This document shows, piece by piece, positions 49,812 to 57,200 of a stretch of DNA of 64,000 nt. Positions within the stretch are counted from its first letter, which is position 1; the number at the start of each line of letters is the position of its first letter. This DNA is from Candidatus Leptofilum proximum. GTDB lineage: Bacteria > Chloroflexota > Anaerolineae > Promineifilales > Promineifilaceae. The DNA is taken from assembly GCA_016710325.1 (NCBI GenBank), contig JADJXK010000002.1, positions 1,798,001 through 1,862,000 of the forward strand, written 5' to 3'. Under the pieces are notes generated by a model. It was not told where the DNA came from. It did not search any database and saw nothing but the letters and a program-made list of their open reading frames with translations. The position numbers and the translations under genes are program-made.

Positions 49812-49948
49812 CTAGCAGCCTGACGGAGAAAGAAAATTAGGACACAAATAAACACAGGTGGACGCAGATATTGACCTAAAATCTGTGTTAATCTGTGAAA
49901 ATCTGTGTTCCATTAAAAAGAAAACAGACTTTTCCGACATGCTGCTAG
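49812..49948. mobile_element. MITE-like element with terminal inverted repeats and inner hairpin
   Basis: CTAGCAGCCTGACGGAGAAA (49812-49831) and the complement of 49931-49948 (CTAGCAGCATGTCGGAAA) are near-identical terminal inverted repeats. Between them lies a spacer hairpin of GACGCAGAT / AATCTGTG words (about 49850-49916). No coding capacity. Target-site duplication is not obvious. Confidence 0.45.
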
Positions 49949-49978
49949 CTCTTCTTTTTGAAGTGTGGAGGTGTGATT

Positions 49979-50920
49979 ATGACCCGGAATATGGATACCA
50001 ATACTTACCTGGCCTTCGCCGGTGCGGTGTTGATTGGTGGGGCCAACTTTGTGGCCGTCAGCTTCAGCAATAGGGAACTGCCGCCGCTTTTTGGCGCGGC
50101 CCTGCGTTTTGCTCTGGCAGCCATCATTTTTTTCTTGATCATGCGTGTGAGCGGTGTATCTCTGGCTCGCGGCCGGGCGGCGGCGGGAGCGGCCGTTTAC
50201 GGGCTGCTCGGTTTTGGCGGTGCTTATGCCTTTATCTATTACGCGCTGGTGGGTCTGGCGGCGGGCACTGTGGCCGTGATTATGGCCGCCGTTCCCCTGT
50301 TTACGCTGATGATGGCCGTTTTGCTGGGCCAGGAATGGTTTACGGTGCGCGGCATTGTTGGCGGCAGCCTGGCCATTGCCGGTATCGCCGTCCTCTCCTT
50401 GGGCACACTGGGCGGTGACCTCAACCCCGTTTACCTGATTGCGGCCGTTTTAGGAGCGGTGGCCGCGTCTGCATCCACCGTGGCTGCCAAATCCCTGCCC
50501 AACGTCCATCCACTAAACATGAACGCTATTGGCATGACCTCCGGCGCGTTCCTGCTTACCATTGGTTCGCTCCTGCTGGGTGAACGCTGGGCGCTACCCA
50601 ACGAGACCAATACCTGGCTGGCCTTGAGCTGGCTGGTGGTACTGGGCTCGGTTGGTCTCTTCCAGCTGTTTCTCTACGTGGTGCGGCGCTGGACGGCTTC
50701 GGCCACGGTTTATGCCCTTACCGGGATGCCGGTGGTGGCGGTGGCGCTGGGAGCGGTCATGTTGGGCCAGCCGGTTACCCCGGCTGTTCTGGTGGGTGGG
50801 GCAATGGTGATCGCGGCCGTTTACGTCGGTGCAGCTCGCCAGGATACGGCCGATGCCAAAGGCAGGTCCACTCCTGGCCCTGCCCGGCAGAGAGAGTGGT
50901 CCAATGAGGAGGGGGTCTAA
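49979..50920 (+). CDS. EamA/DMT-superfamily transporter
   Basis: A 313-residue protein with ten membrane helices in two EamA halves. The first half has GGANFVAVSFSNRELPPLFG and LGFGGAYAFIYYALVGLAAG; the second has AVLGAVAASASTVAAKSLPN and a closing ALTGMPVVAVALGAVMLG. This is the drug/metabolite exporter family, substrate unknown. A cytosolic tail of about 25 residues follows. I chose the ATG at 49979 because GGAGG lies 8 bases upstream. Confidence 0.85.
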   Translation: MTRNMDTNTYLAFAGAVLIGGANFVAVSFSNRELPPLFGAALRFALAAIIFFLIMRVSGVSLARGRAAAGAAVYGLLGFGGAYAFIYYALVGLAAGTVAVIMAAVPLFTLMMAVLLGQEWFTVRGIVGGSLAIAGIAVLSLGTLGGDLNPVYLIAAVLGAVAASASTVAAKSLPNVHPLNMNAIGMTSGAFLLTIGSLLLGERWALPNETNTWLALSWLVVLGSVGLFQLFLYVVRRWTASATVYALTGMPVVAVALGAVMLGQPVTPAVLVGGAMVIAAVYVGAARQDTADAKGRSTPGPARQREWSNEEGV

Positions 50921-50949
50921 TCATTCTTATTGACCCCTGCTGCGGACTG

Positions 50950-51066
50950 GACTTTATTATCTACGACGAGGTGCGAGGCGTTGTTGTTCTTTTTGGCGGG
51001 TTCGCTGATGAAACCCATCTAAACGATACCTGGTAATATGATGGCGTAACATGGACGCAGAAGTGA
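50950..51066 (+). pseudogene. Decayed duplicate of a Kelch gene 3' end
   Basis: 39 codons read DFIIYDEVRGVVVLFGGFAD then ETHLNDTW, a TAA stop, YDGVTWTQK and TGA. This matches the last segment of the intact Kelch gene 1 kb downstream (MIYDEARGVVVLFGGLADGT and WEYDGVTWKQK) at about 85 percent of bases by eye, with the Glu codon GAG changed to stop TAA. It is the remnant of a tandem duplication. Confidence 0.8.
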
Positions 51067-52076
51067 AGGTTCTCACATGGCTATGGTTGTTATCCACTCT
51101 GTTAATTCTGTTAATAGCCTGCCAATCACGTCCGCTTGCTGTCACTGAAACAACGCCTACAGCTTTTATAACTCCGAGTATGTCTGTTTCAGAAAGACTC
51201 GCTGTGAAACCGCTACCGCGTTCTAACCATGCTCTGGCCTATGACTCGAAACGCCATGTCGTCGTTTTGTTTGGGGGATGGAGCGACAAAGGCGAGTTAT
51301 TGGGTGATACCTGGGAATATGATGGGACAACGTGGCAAAAAATTGCGACGCCCACATCACCACCCGCACGTGCCGATCTTTCATTAGCATATGATGCCGA
51401 ACGAGGAATAACAATGTTGTTCGGTGGGATTACCTCCGACTCTTCATACACCAGCGATGTGTGGTTCTATGACGGCCAAACATGGCAGCAGACAGAACCC
51501 TCACATCAACCCCCGCCACGCCATAGCGCCGCTTTAGTTTATGATCCGGTGGAACAGGCAATGCTCCTTTTTGGTGGCTACGGAAGCGGGGGACAGCTAC
51601 ATGATACCTGGAAATTTAACGGAACAACATGGCAAGAAATGGAGTTTCTCTCAGCCGGCCCGCCGATTACTTTACCGCAAATGGTTTACGATTCCCGTCG
51701 TGAGGTTTTTGTACTCCGTTCCGTTGTTAACGTAACAACCTTTGAGTATGATCGCAGCACATGGTCACACGCCCCCCTGAAACCAGAAAAAGAGCTGCGA
51801 ATCCCGATCCTTGGGTTCCGAATGGCTTATGATATTGACAGAGGACTCACAGTGCTGTTTGGAGGGGAAGCACCAGCTGGTCAGGAAGGTATGTGGGAAT
51901 ATGATGGGGAAAAATGGTATCGGCCGTCTGTTGCGGCTCTGCCGCCAACTCGTTTGTATCACGCAATGATTTACGACGAGGCCCGAGGCGTTGTTGTCCT
52001 TTTTGGCGGGTTGGCTGATGGAACCTATCTAAACGATACATGGGAGTATGACGGTGTAACCTGGAAGCAGAAGTGA
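51051..52076 (+). CDS. Kelch-repeat lipoprotein
   Basis: A 341-residue protein. The lipobox LLIAC (Cys near 24) predicts lipidation. It then has six Kelch-like blades with the unit AYDSxRxxxVLFGGxxxxxxLxDTWEYDGTTW, making one beta-propeller. The ATG at 51051 lies within the end of the decayed upstream copy, whose TGA (51064-51066) overlaps a possible GTG start at 51063 (VKVLTWLWLL...). The start was therefore probably created by the duplication. Base composition is more AT-rich than the flanks and the ACGGCCGT octamer is absent. Confidence 0.75.
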   Translation: MDAEVKVLTWLWLLSTLLILLIACQSRPLAVTETTPTAFITPSMSVSERLAVKPLPRSNHALAYDSKRHVVVLFGGWSDKGELLGDTWEYDGTTWQKIATPTSPPARADLSLAYDAERGITMLFGGITSDSSYTSDVWFYDGQTWQQTEPSHQPPPRHSAALVYDPVEQAMLLFGGYGSGGQLHDTWKFNGTTWQEMEFLSAGPPITLPQMVYDSRREVFVLRSVVNVTTFEYDRSTWSHAPLKPEKELRIPILGFRMAYDIDRGLTVLFGGEAPAGQEGMWEYDGEKWYRPSVAALPPTRLYHAMIYDEARGVVVLFGGLADGTYLNDTWEYDGVTWKQK

Positions 52077-52088
52077 AGTGTTCTTACT

Positions 52089-52247
52089 TCATTCACTTAC
52101 TTGTTGAAGCGCACCTTCCATGACGGCGCGGCTTAAACTAAATCCCTGCCGCCGCAAAACTTCGAGATGCGGCTTAATCTCTCCCAGAAAGCTTGCTTGT
52201 TTACCCTTAACCAGCAAACCAACGGTGCCAACCTTCTTTTGATTCAT
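52089..52247 (-). pseudogene. N-terminally truncated DUF3368 (PIN-like toxin) remnant
   Basis: 52 codons: MNQKKVGTVGLLVKGKQASF, then LGEIKPHLEVLRRQGFSLSR and a short end. This matches the C-terminal third of DUF3368 proteins (xGTxGLLxxAKxxGxIxxVxPxLxxLxxxGFxLS). The N-terminal part with the metal-binding acidic residues is missing, so the toxin cannot be active. It follows the UPF0175 gene on the same strand, the normal order of this pair. Confidence 0.7.
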
Positions 52248-52271
52248 AAGGAGTTGTGTTAGAAACAACGA

Positions 52272-52565
52272 TCATTCTTCCCCAGTACCAGGTAGTTCAG
52301 CCACCGCCTGCCACTCATCCGCCAGTTCATCTTCCGTGTAGTCTACGTAAGCAATGCCAAGTTTGCGTAACAAAGCCAAAAACTCAATCCGGCTGATGCC
52401 CAGCAGCTGACCCGCTTTCCCAGACGAGATTCGCCCCTCAACAAACAGAGACAAAACCAGCCATTCAGCGACACGGTTTGAGATTTCTTCACGACTAATG
52501 CCCAAACGGAGCAAAGGAGCTGGTAACTGGATTTCTAAAACTGTGCTGGTCATCATCCACCTCAT
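52272..52565 (-). CDS. UPF0175 family protein, antitoxin of a broken DUF3368 pair
   Basis: About 97 residues. The core is ISREEISNRVAEWLVLSLFV, then EGRISSGKAGQLLGISRIEF and LALLRKLGI, a ribbon/helix-turn-helix fold typical of UPF0175 antitoxins that repress their own promoter. The normal partner, DUF3368, is present only as a fragment downstream. The exact start is uncertain (52565, 52556 or 52553), since none has a good Shine-Dalgarno. Confidence 0.75.
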   Translation of the reverse strand: MRWMMTSTVLEIQLPAPLLRLGISREEISNRVAEWLVLSLFVEGRISSGKAGQLLGISRIEFLALLRKLGIAYVDYTEDELADEWQAVAELPGTGEE

Positions 52566-52636
52566 TGCAAGATTATCTTTGCGCTTCTGCCTGTTATGCT
52601 CGCCTTCGCGAGCATCCACTGGTGCAGCTAAATAAT

Positions 52637-52661
52637 GGATACCCGCCTACGCGGGTATGAC
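52637..52661. repeat. Second copy of the palindromic GGATACCCGC repeat
   Basis: GGATACCCGCC-TAC-GCGGGT followed by ATGAC. It is the sister of the element at 14563-14590, with T/A swapped for T/C in the compensating stem positions (ATACCCGC/GCGGGTAT versus ATTCCCGC/GCGGGAAT), so the stem is conserved. Confidence 0.7.
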
Positions 52662-52735
52662 ACACTCTCTGGTGTCGACATCTACAAAGACCGTGAATCT
52701 TGATTGTACCCGAAAATTGATCGTAATTCGTCACC

Positions 52736-54418
52736 TTAAATCCAGGTTGGCTCCTCGTACTTGCCAAACACTTCGCGGAACACATCGGTGATTTCGCCCA
52801 GGGTGGCGTATTCCCGCACGGCATTGATGATGAAGGGCATGGTGTTGGCCGTGCCCTGCGCCGCCTCACGGAGGGCTTGCATGGCTGCGCCCACTTTCTC
52901 GCTGTCACGCTCCGCCTTTACCCGCTGAATGCGCGCCACTTGCCGTTCATACCCCTGCGGATCCATTTTTAGAATAGGAATGCGAATATCTTCTGTCTGA
53001 TCAATAAAGCCGTTCACGCCCACGATGGTGCGCTCGTTGGCATCAATTTCCCGCTGGTATTGGTATGCTGCGTTGGAAATTTCCCGCTGGTAAAAGCCCT
53101 GCTCGATGGCGGGCAAAACGCCGCCTAACTCCTCAACCTGCTGCCAATAGTCGTACACCTGCGCCTCGATTTTGTTCGTCTCGTGCTCCACAAAAAAGGA
53201 ACCGGCCAGCGGATCAATCGTGTTGGCCACGCCGCTTTCTTCGGCGATGATTTGCTGTGTGCGCATGGCGATGGTGACCGCTTCCTCGCTGGGCAGCGCC
53301 AGGGCTTCGTCCATGCTGTTGGTGTGCAGACTTTGCGTGCCGCCGAGGACCGCCGCCAACGCCTGAATGGCTACGCGAACAATGTTATTCTCCGGCTGCT
53401 GTGCCGTGAGGGAGACACCTGCCGTTTGCGTGTGGAAGCGGCACAGCCACGAGCGCGGATTTTTAGCGCCAAACGTCTCGCGCATTTCCCGCGCCCAGAT
53501 GCGGCGCGCGGCACGGAACTTGGCAATCTCCTCAAAAAAGTCGTTGTGGCAGTTAAAAAAGAGGCTGAGCCGCGGCGCAAAGTCGTCGATGTCCAGGCCG
53601 CGCGCCAGCGCCCAGCGCACGTATTCCAGCCCGTCGCCCAGGGTGAAGGCCAGCTCTTGTGCGGCCGTTGAACCTGCCTCGCGAATGTGGTAACCGCTAA
53701 TGGAGACGGTGTTCCATTCGGGCATATGTTTGGTGCCAAACTCAATTGTGTCGGTCACCAGCCGCATCGACGGTTCGGGGGGGAAAATGTACTCTTTTTG
53801 GGCGATGTACTCCTTAAGGATGTCGTTTTGCAGCGTGCCTCGCAGTTTGGCCATCGGCACGCCCAGCTTCTCGGCGGCGACAATGTACATGGCCCAAATC
53901 ATCGGCGCCGGGCTGTTGATCGTCATGCTGGTGCTGACTTTGTCCAGTGGAATGCCGTCGAACAGGATTTCCATGTCCGCCAAACTGCTGATGGCCACGC
54001 CGCAGTGGCCAAACTCGCCCAGCGCTTCGGGGGCGTCGGTGTCGTAGCCCATCAAGGTAGCCAAATCAAAGGCGACGGAGAGGCCCATGTTGCCCTGCTC
54101 CAGCAGATATTTGTAGCGAGCGTTAGTTTCCTCGGCGGTGCCAAAACCGGCAAACATGCGCGTGGTCCACGGCCGTCCGCGGTACATGGTGGCGTGCACC
54201 CCGCGAGTGTAGGGATATTCGCCAGGCATACCTAAATCGCGCGGGTAATCCAGGTCGGCCACGTCCAGCGGCGTGTAGAGCCGTTTAATCGGTTCGCTGG
54301 AGGTGGTGATGAACTGCTCTTTGCGTTCGGGGAAGCGGGAGAGGGACTTGTGCAGGGTGGTTTCTTCCCATTTGTCTTTGTTCTCGGCCAGTTCGGCCAG
54401 CTTTTGTTTGTCGTACAT
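52736..54418 (-). CDS. mcmA1: Methylmalonyl-CoA mutase large subunit, catalytic domain
   Basis: A 560-residue acyl-CoA mutase barrel, catalysing (R)-methylmalonyl-CoA to succinyl-CoA with adenosylcobalamin. Visible blocks: TMYRGRPWTTRMFAGFGTAE, TGLS-like NMGLSVAFDLATLMGYD, TLQNDILKEY, and the substrate His in SISGYHIREAGS. The B12-binding domain (DxHxxG) is absent, as in enzymes with a separate small subunit, which must be encoded elsewhere. Sequence signatures cannot fully exclude isobutyryl- or ethylmalonyl-type mutases. AAGGAGC precedes the ATG. Confidence 0.9.
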   Translation of the reverse strand: MYDKQKLAELAENKDKWEETTLHKSLSRFPERKEQFITTSSEPIKRLYTPLDVADLDYPRDLGMPGEYPYTRGVHATMYRGRPWTTRMFAGFGTAEETNARYKYLLEQGNMGLSVAFDLATLMGYDTDAPEALGEFGHCGVAISSLADMEILFDGIPLDKVSTSMTINSPAPMIWAMYIVAAEKLGVPMAKLRGTLQNDILKEYIAQKEYIFPPEPSMRLVTDTIEFGTKHMPEWNTVSISGYHIREAGSTAAQELAFTLGDGLEYVRWALARGLDIDDFAPRLSLFFNCHNDFFEEIAKFRAARRIWAREMRETFGAKNPRSWLCRFHTQTAGVSLTAQQPENNIVRVAIQALAAVLGGTQSLHTNSMDEALALPSEEAVTIAMRTQQIIAEESGVANTIDPLAGSFFVEHETNKIEAQVYDYWQQVEELGGVLPAIEQGFYQREISNAAYQYQREIDANERTIVGVNGFIDQTEDIRIPILKMDPQGYERQVARIQRVKAERDSEKVGAAMQALREAAQGTANTMPFIINAVREYATLGEITDVFREVFGKYEEPTWI

Positions 54419-54726
54419 GGGTGCTCCTTTTGGGGAGATTGGAGACTGGAGAATAGAGATTGTTCTCTCACAGCCTTGTCTCTCGAAATAGCGATTTGCA
54501 GTGGGTTGTGTGGGGCGGATTATACTTGGGGCGGATTTTGTTGGCTAGGTGACGGCCGTTTGAATGGTTAATGGTGAATGGTAAATGGTTAATGGTTAAC
54601 GGCCGTTTCCCAGTAAAACATTTTCAGACAAAGTGAAGAACTCGCGCGAAGGCGCAAAGAAAAACTTAGCAACTTTGCGCCTTTGCGCGATATTTAACCA
54701 CAAGTAACGGCCGTCACTCCAAAATC
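54419..54726. repeat. Spacer packed with three kinds of word repeat
   Basis: No gene seen. 54431-54455 has GGAGATTGGAGACTGGAGA words, 54560-54600 has AATGGTTAATGGTGAATGG words flanked on both sides by ACGGCCGTTT octamers, and 54637-54705 is a CGCGAAGGCGCAAAG / CTTTGCGCCTTTGCGCG hairpin followed by another octamer. Confidence 0.65.
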
Positions 54727-55035
54727 TCAGTCTGGTAACGAATTGGCGGCTTCTTGCAGCTGTTGGCGATAGGTGTTGAAGGCGGAACGGCCGTTCTCCG
54801 TCAGACTGCACAGTGTGTGCGGCCGTTTCCCCTTAAACGTCTTCTCGATGGCTACGTACGCCCCCTCCTCCAGCTTGCTCAGATGGAACGATAGGTTGCC
54901 CCGCGTCAGCCCCGTCTCGCGCAGCAAAAAGGTGAAGTCGGCATTCTCCACGCCGTACAGCAGCGCCATGATGATGAGCCGGGCCGGTTCATGAATCAGC
55001 CGGTCCGTTTCCAGCATCTGCTTAAAATCGGTCAT
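54727..55035 (-). CDS. Winged-helix (ArsR-like) transcriptional regulator
   Basis: A 102-residue protein of the winged-helix MarR/ArsR-like type: RLIIMALLYGVENADFTFLL, then RETGLTRGNLSFHLSKLEEG and AYVAIEKTFKGKRPHTLCSL. No metal-binding Cys cluster. It overlaps the upstream membrane-protein gene by 4 bp (ATGA), so the two form one operon. It probably represses the operon through the TACAAA palindromes upstream. Confidence 0.85.
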   Translation of the reverse strand: MTDFKQMLETDRLIHEPARLIIMALLYGVENADFTFLLRETGLTRGNLSFHLSKLEEGAYVAIEKTFKGKRPHTLCSLTENGRSAFNTYRQQLQEAANSLPD

Positions 55036-55664
55036 GACAATGCCTCCATCGGCTCGTCGCTGCCCGGCTCACTGTTTTGCCAGTAACGCCAGAAAGCAAA
55101 GCCGCCCGACGCCACCATACTCAAGCCAATCGAGCCCAGGGCAAAGGTGGAAGCCACCGTCTCAGCCACCCCCAAAAAGGCAATAATGATGCCCGAAGCC
55201 ACGGCCCACAGCGCCAGCAGGTGAAAGCGCAGCAGCCCCACGCGGTTGCCCAGCATAAACAGCGCCAAGCCCATGCCCGCCCCGATGAAGGCTGGCGTCA
55301 GTTCGGCCAGCTCTAGTTGGGTGATAGTCAGGGCCATCGCAGCACCAATCACAAACCCCAACACCGCGCTCAAACCGCGCTGCTTGTTGGTGGGTTTGGC
55401 GTAGGTGACGTAGCCCGTGCGCGGATAAACCAGCCGCTGCTTGAGCCAGCGCAACGTCACGCCCATCAAAATGGCACCGAGCACAATAATAAAGGGCATG
55501 GCAATACCGCCCACCAACGCCGCATATTCCGAATCAGTGGCCACCTGCCACCAAAACAGGCCGCTCAAAACCAATAAGAGCAGACCAAGCAGCAGTTCGA
55601 CCAGGCCATCCTCAAACCAATATTGCTGCGTGCGACGAATTGTCTTGTTTAAGTCGTTCATCAA
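55032..55664 (-). CDS. Membrane protein co-operonic with the winged-helix regulator
   Basis: A 210-residue protein with a short cytosolic N-terminus (NDLNKTIRRTQQYWFEDGL) and about six membrane helices in three pairs. I do not recognise a named family beyond the general pattern of membrane proteins partnered with small winged-helix regulators. The start is one of two adjacent Mets (55664 or 55661), with a weak purine-rich leader. Confidence 0.65.
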   Translation of the reverse strand: MMNDLNKTIRRTQQYWFEDGLVELLLGLLLLVLSGLFWWQVATDSEYAALVGGIAMPFIIVLGAILMGVTLRWLKQRLVYPRTGYVTYAKPTNKQRGLSAVLGFVIGAAMALTITQLELAELTPAFIGAGMGLALFMLGNRVGLLRFHLLALWAVASGIIIAFLGVAETVASTFALGSIGLSMVASGGFAFWRYWQNSEPGSDEPMEALS

Positions 55665-55678
55665 TGTCCCCCTGAAAC

Positions 55679-55729
55679 TACAAATATATTTGTATTGCTT
55701 ATATAGTTTGTATTACAAACTTATTTGTA
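55679..55729. promoter_or_regulatory. Triple palindromic operator with TACAAA half-sites
   Basis: TACAAATATATTTGTA (55679-55694) is a perfect 16-bp palindrome. AGTTTGTATTACAAACT (55705-55721) is a perfect 17-bp palindrome. TACAAACTTATTTGTA (55714-55729) is a 6-4-6 inverted repeat sharing a half-site with the second. All lie within 65 bp upstream of the membrane-protein/regulator operon and must overlap its promoter. Confidence 0.75.
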
Positions 55730-56001
55730 TAATAAGGAAAAGAACGGCCGTTGTCAATCCCCGTTTCAAATAAAGAGACCTGCTGGCAAAACCGAACCAG
55801 ATCGTAATTGATGCCCCTGGCGCGCCCCGCTTATGCCCCACTTTTGACACGACTTTGTTCTATGCTAAAATGTTTGCTACCTGCATTCAACTCACCCGAC
55901 CTACCACATACCCCCACCCCAGCCACCGATTTTTGGAAGTCAATCACCATACTCCACATCCTGCCCATCTGAATAAAGCTGAACAGCCTCAGAGGAAAGG
56001 T

Positions 56002-57150
56002 ATGAAAAACTCCCGCATCCTGATTGCCCTGCTGTGTACCGTGATGGGCACCGCTGTTTTGGTAACCACCCTCGTCTCCGCCCAACCCCCGCTGCCTGAT
56101 ACCCCTGATGCAGAACGGCTGGCCGAAATCGGCGAAGAAACTGGCAGCATTGCTTCCCCGACCCAGCTCTCCCCCAACTGCACCTTTGACGAAGCCTTCG
56201 GCCTGTACCTCTGCCCACACCCCGTTCCGGCTGTGCTGCCCCAGGCCAATCCGGCAGACCACGCGCGGGCGCTGGGCATGTTGAGCAGCGACGGCCTGCT
56301 GCTCGTGCCGGACTCACACAACCGGCGCATCATGGCCCTGGACCCGGCAACCGGCGCGGTAGTAGATGCCAACTTCATTCCCGCTGACACAACAAACATG
56401 GATTTACCTATCAACGCCATTCTCAGCGCGGCGGGCGATTCGATTCTCGTGTCGGATCAGAACAACGACGTAATTCTGGAGTATGACTTCAGCGGCAGCT
56501 TTGTGGGCATCTTTGCTCCGCTTGGCGGCGCGGATAGTACGATTATGGACGGCCCGCGGGGCATTACCCTGACGGATGAAGGGAATCTGCTGGTCACCAC
56601 CGCCGCCGACAACGTGGTGCAGTTCGACAGCAGCGGCAGCTTCCTGGGCGAGTTCATCAGCACCGATGTTGGAACAGGCAACCCGGATTCACCTTATGAT
56701 ATTTACGGCCGTTCCACCGATTGGCTCGTCAGCGCCATCAACAGCGACGCCATCCACATCTTTGCCATGGGCATCTACCAGGAAGACTTTGCACCCGTTG
56801 ATGGCTTCCCGCAGCAGCTGGCCATAGACAGCAATGGTAACGTCCTGGTGGCCAACTTCAGCGGGGATGAAGGTGTTTTGGAATTCACCGCCGGAGGTAC
56901 GCTCAGCAGCACCCACGTCGTCACCGGCACCAGCAGCGCGTTGGGCGTGCGCGGTGTCTACATCCTGCCCAACGGCAACCTGCTGGCGTCGGCCGGTTCC
57001 CTCACCCAGGGCAACGTGTATGAAATTGATCGGGATACGGCCGTTGTCACCGGCGATCCCAAGCTGCCGCCGGGCAGCTACATACCGCGCTACATCGAAT
57101 TTGTCACCGTGCCCCAAACGCTGCTGTACCTGCCGGTCGTGATCCGCTAA
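56002..57150 (+). CDS. Secreted NHL-like beta-propeller protein with YLPVVIR C-terminus
   Basis: A 382-residue protein. Signal peptide (MKNSRILIALLCTVMGTAVL...SAQ), then repeating blades such as GLLLVPDSHNRRIMALDPATG, ILVSDQNNDVILEYDFSGSF and LLVTTAADNVVQFDSSGSFLG, an NHL/SMP-30-like propeller. It ends TLLYLPVVIR, the C-terminal motif shared with other secreted proteins here. The ATG at 56002 follows GAGGAAAGG and begins the signal peptide; the upstream 49 codons were rejected. It lies 50 bases before a giant protease gene and is probably co-transcribed with it. Confidence 0.75.
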   Translation: MKNSRILIALLCTVMGTAVLVTTLVSAQPPLPDTPDAERLAEIGEETGSIASPTQLSPNCTFDEAFGLYLCPHPVPAVLPQANPADHARALGMLSSDGLLLVPDSHNRRIMALDPATGAVVDANFIPADTTNMDLPINAILSAAGDSILVSDQNNDVILEYDFSGSFVGIFAPLGGADSTIMDGPRGITLTDEGNLLVTTAADNVVQFDSSGSFLGEFISTDVGTGNPDSPYDIYGRSTDWLVSAINSDAIHIFAMGIYQEDFAPVDGFPQQLAIDSNGNVLVANFSGDEGVLEFTAGGTLSSTHVVTGTSSALGVRGVYILPNGNLLASAGSLTQGNVYEIDRDTAVVTGDPKLPPGSYIPRYIEFVTVPQTLLYLPVVIR

Positions 57151-57200
57151 TTTTTAGGGCCCCTCTCCCCAAGAAGAGGGTCGCTCAAAGAGATAACACG

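Noticed and set aside
55855..56001. Upstream extension of the beta-propeller gene
   Set aside because: The 49 extra residues would place the signal peptide internally. The ATG at 56002 has a strong Shine-Dalgarno.
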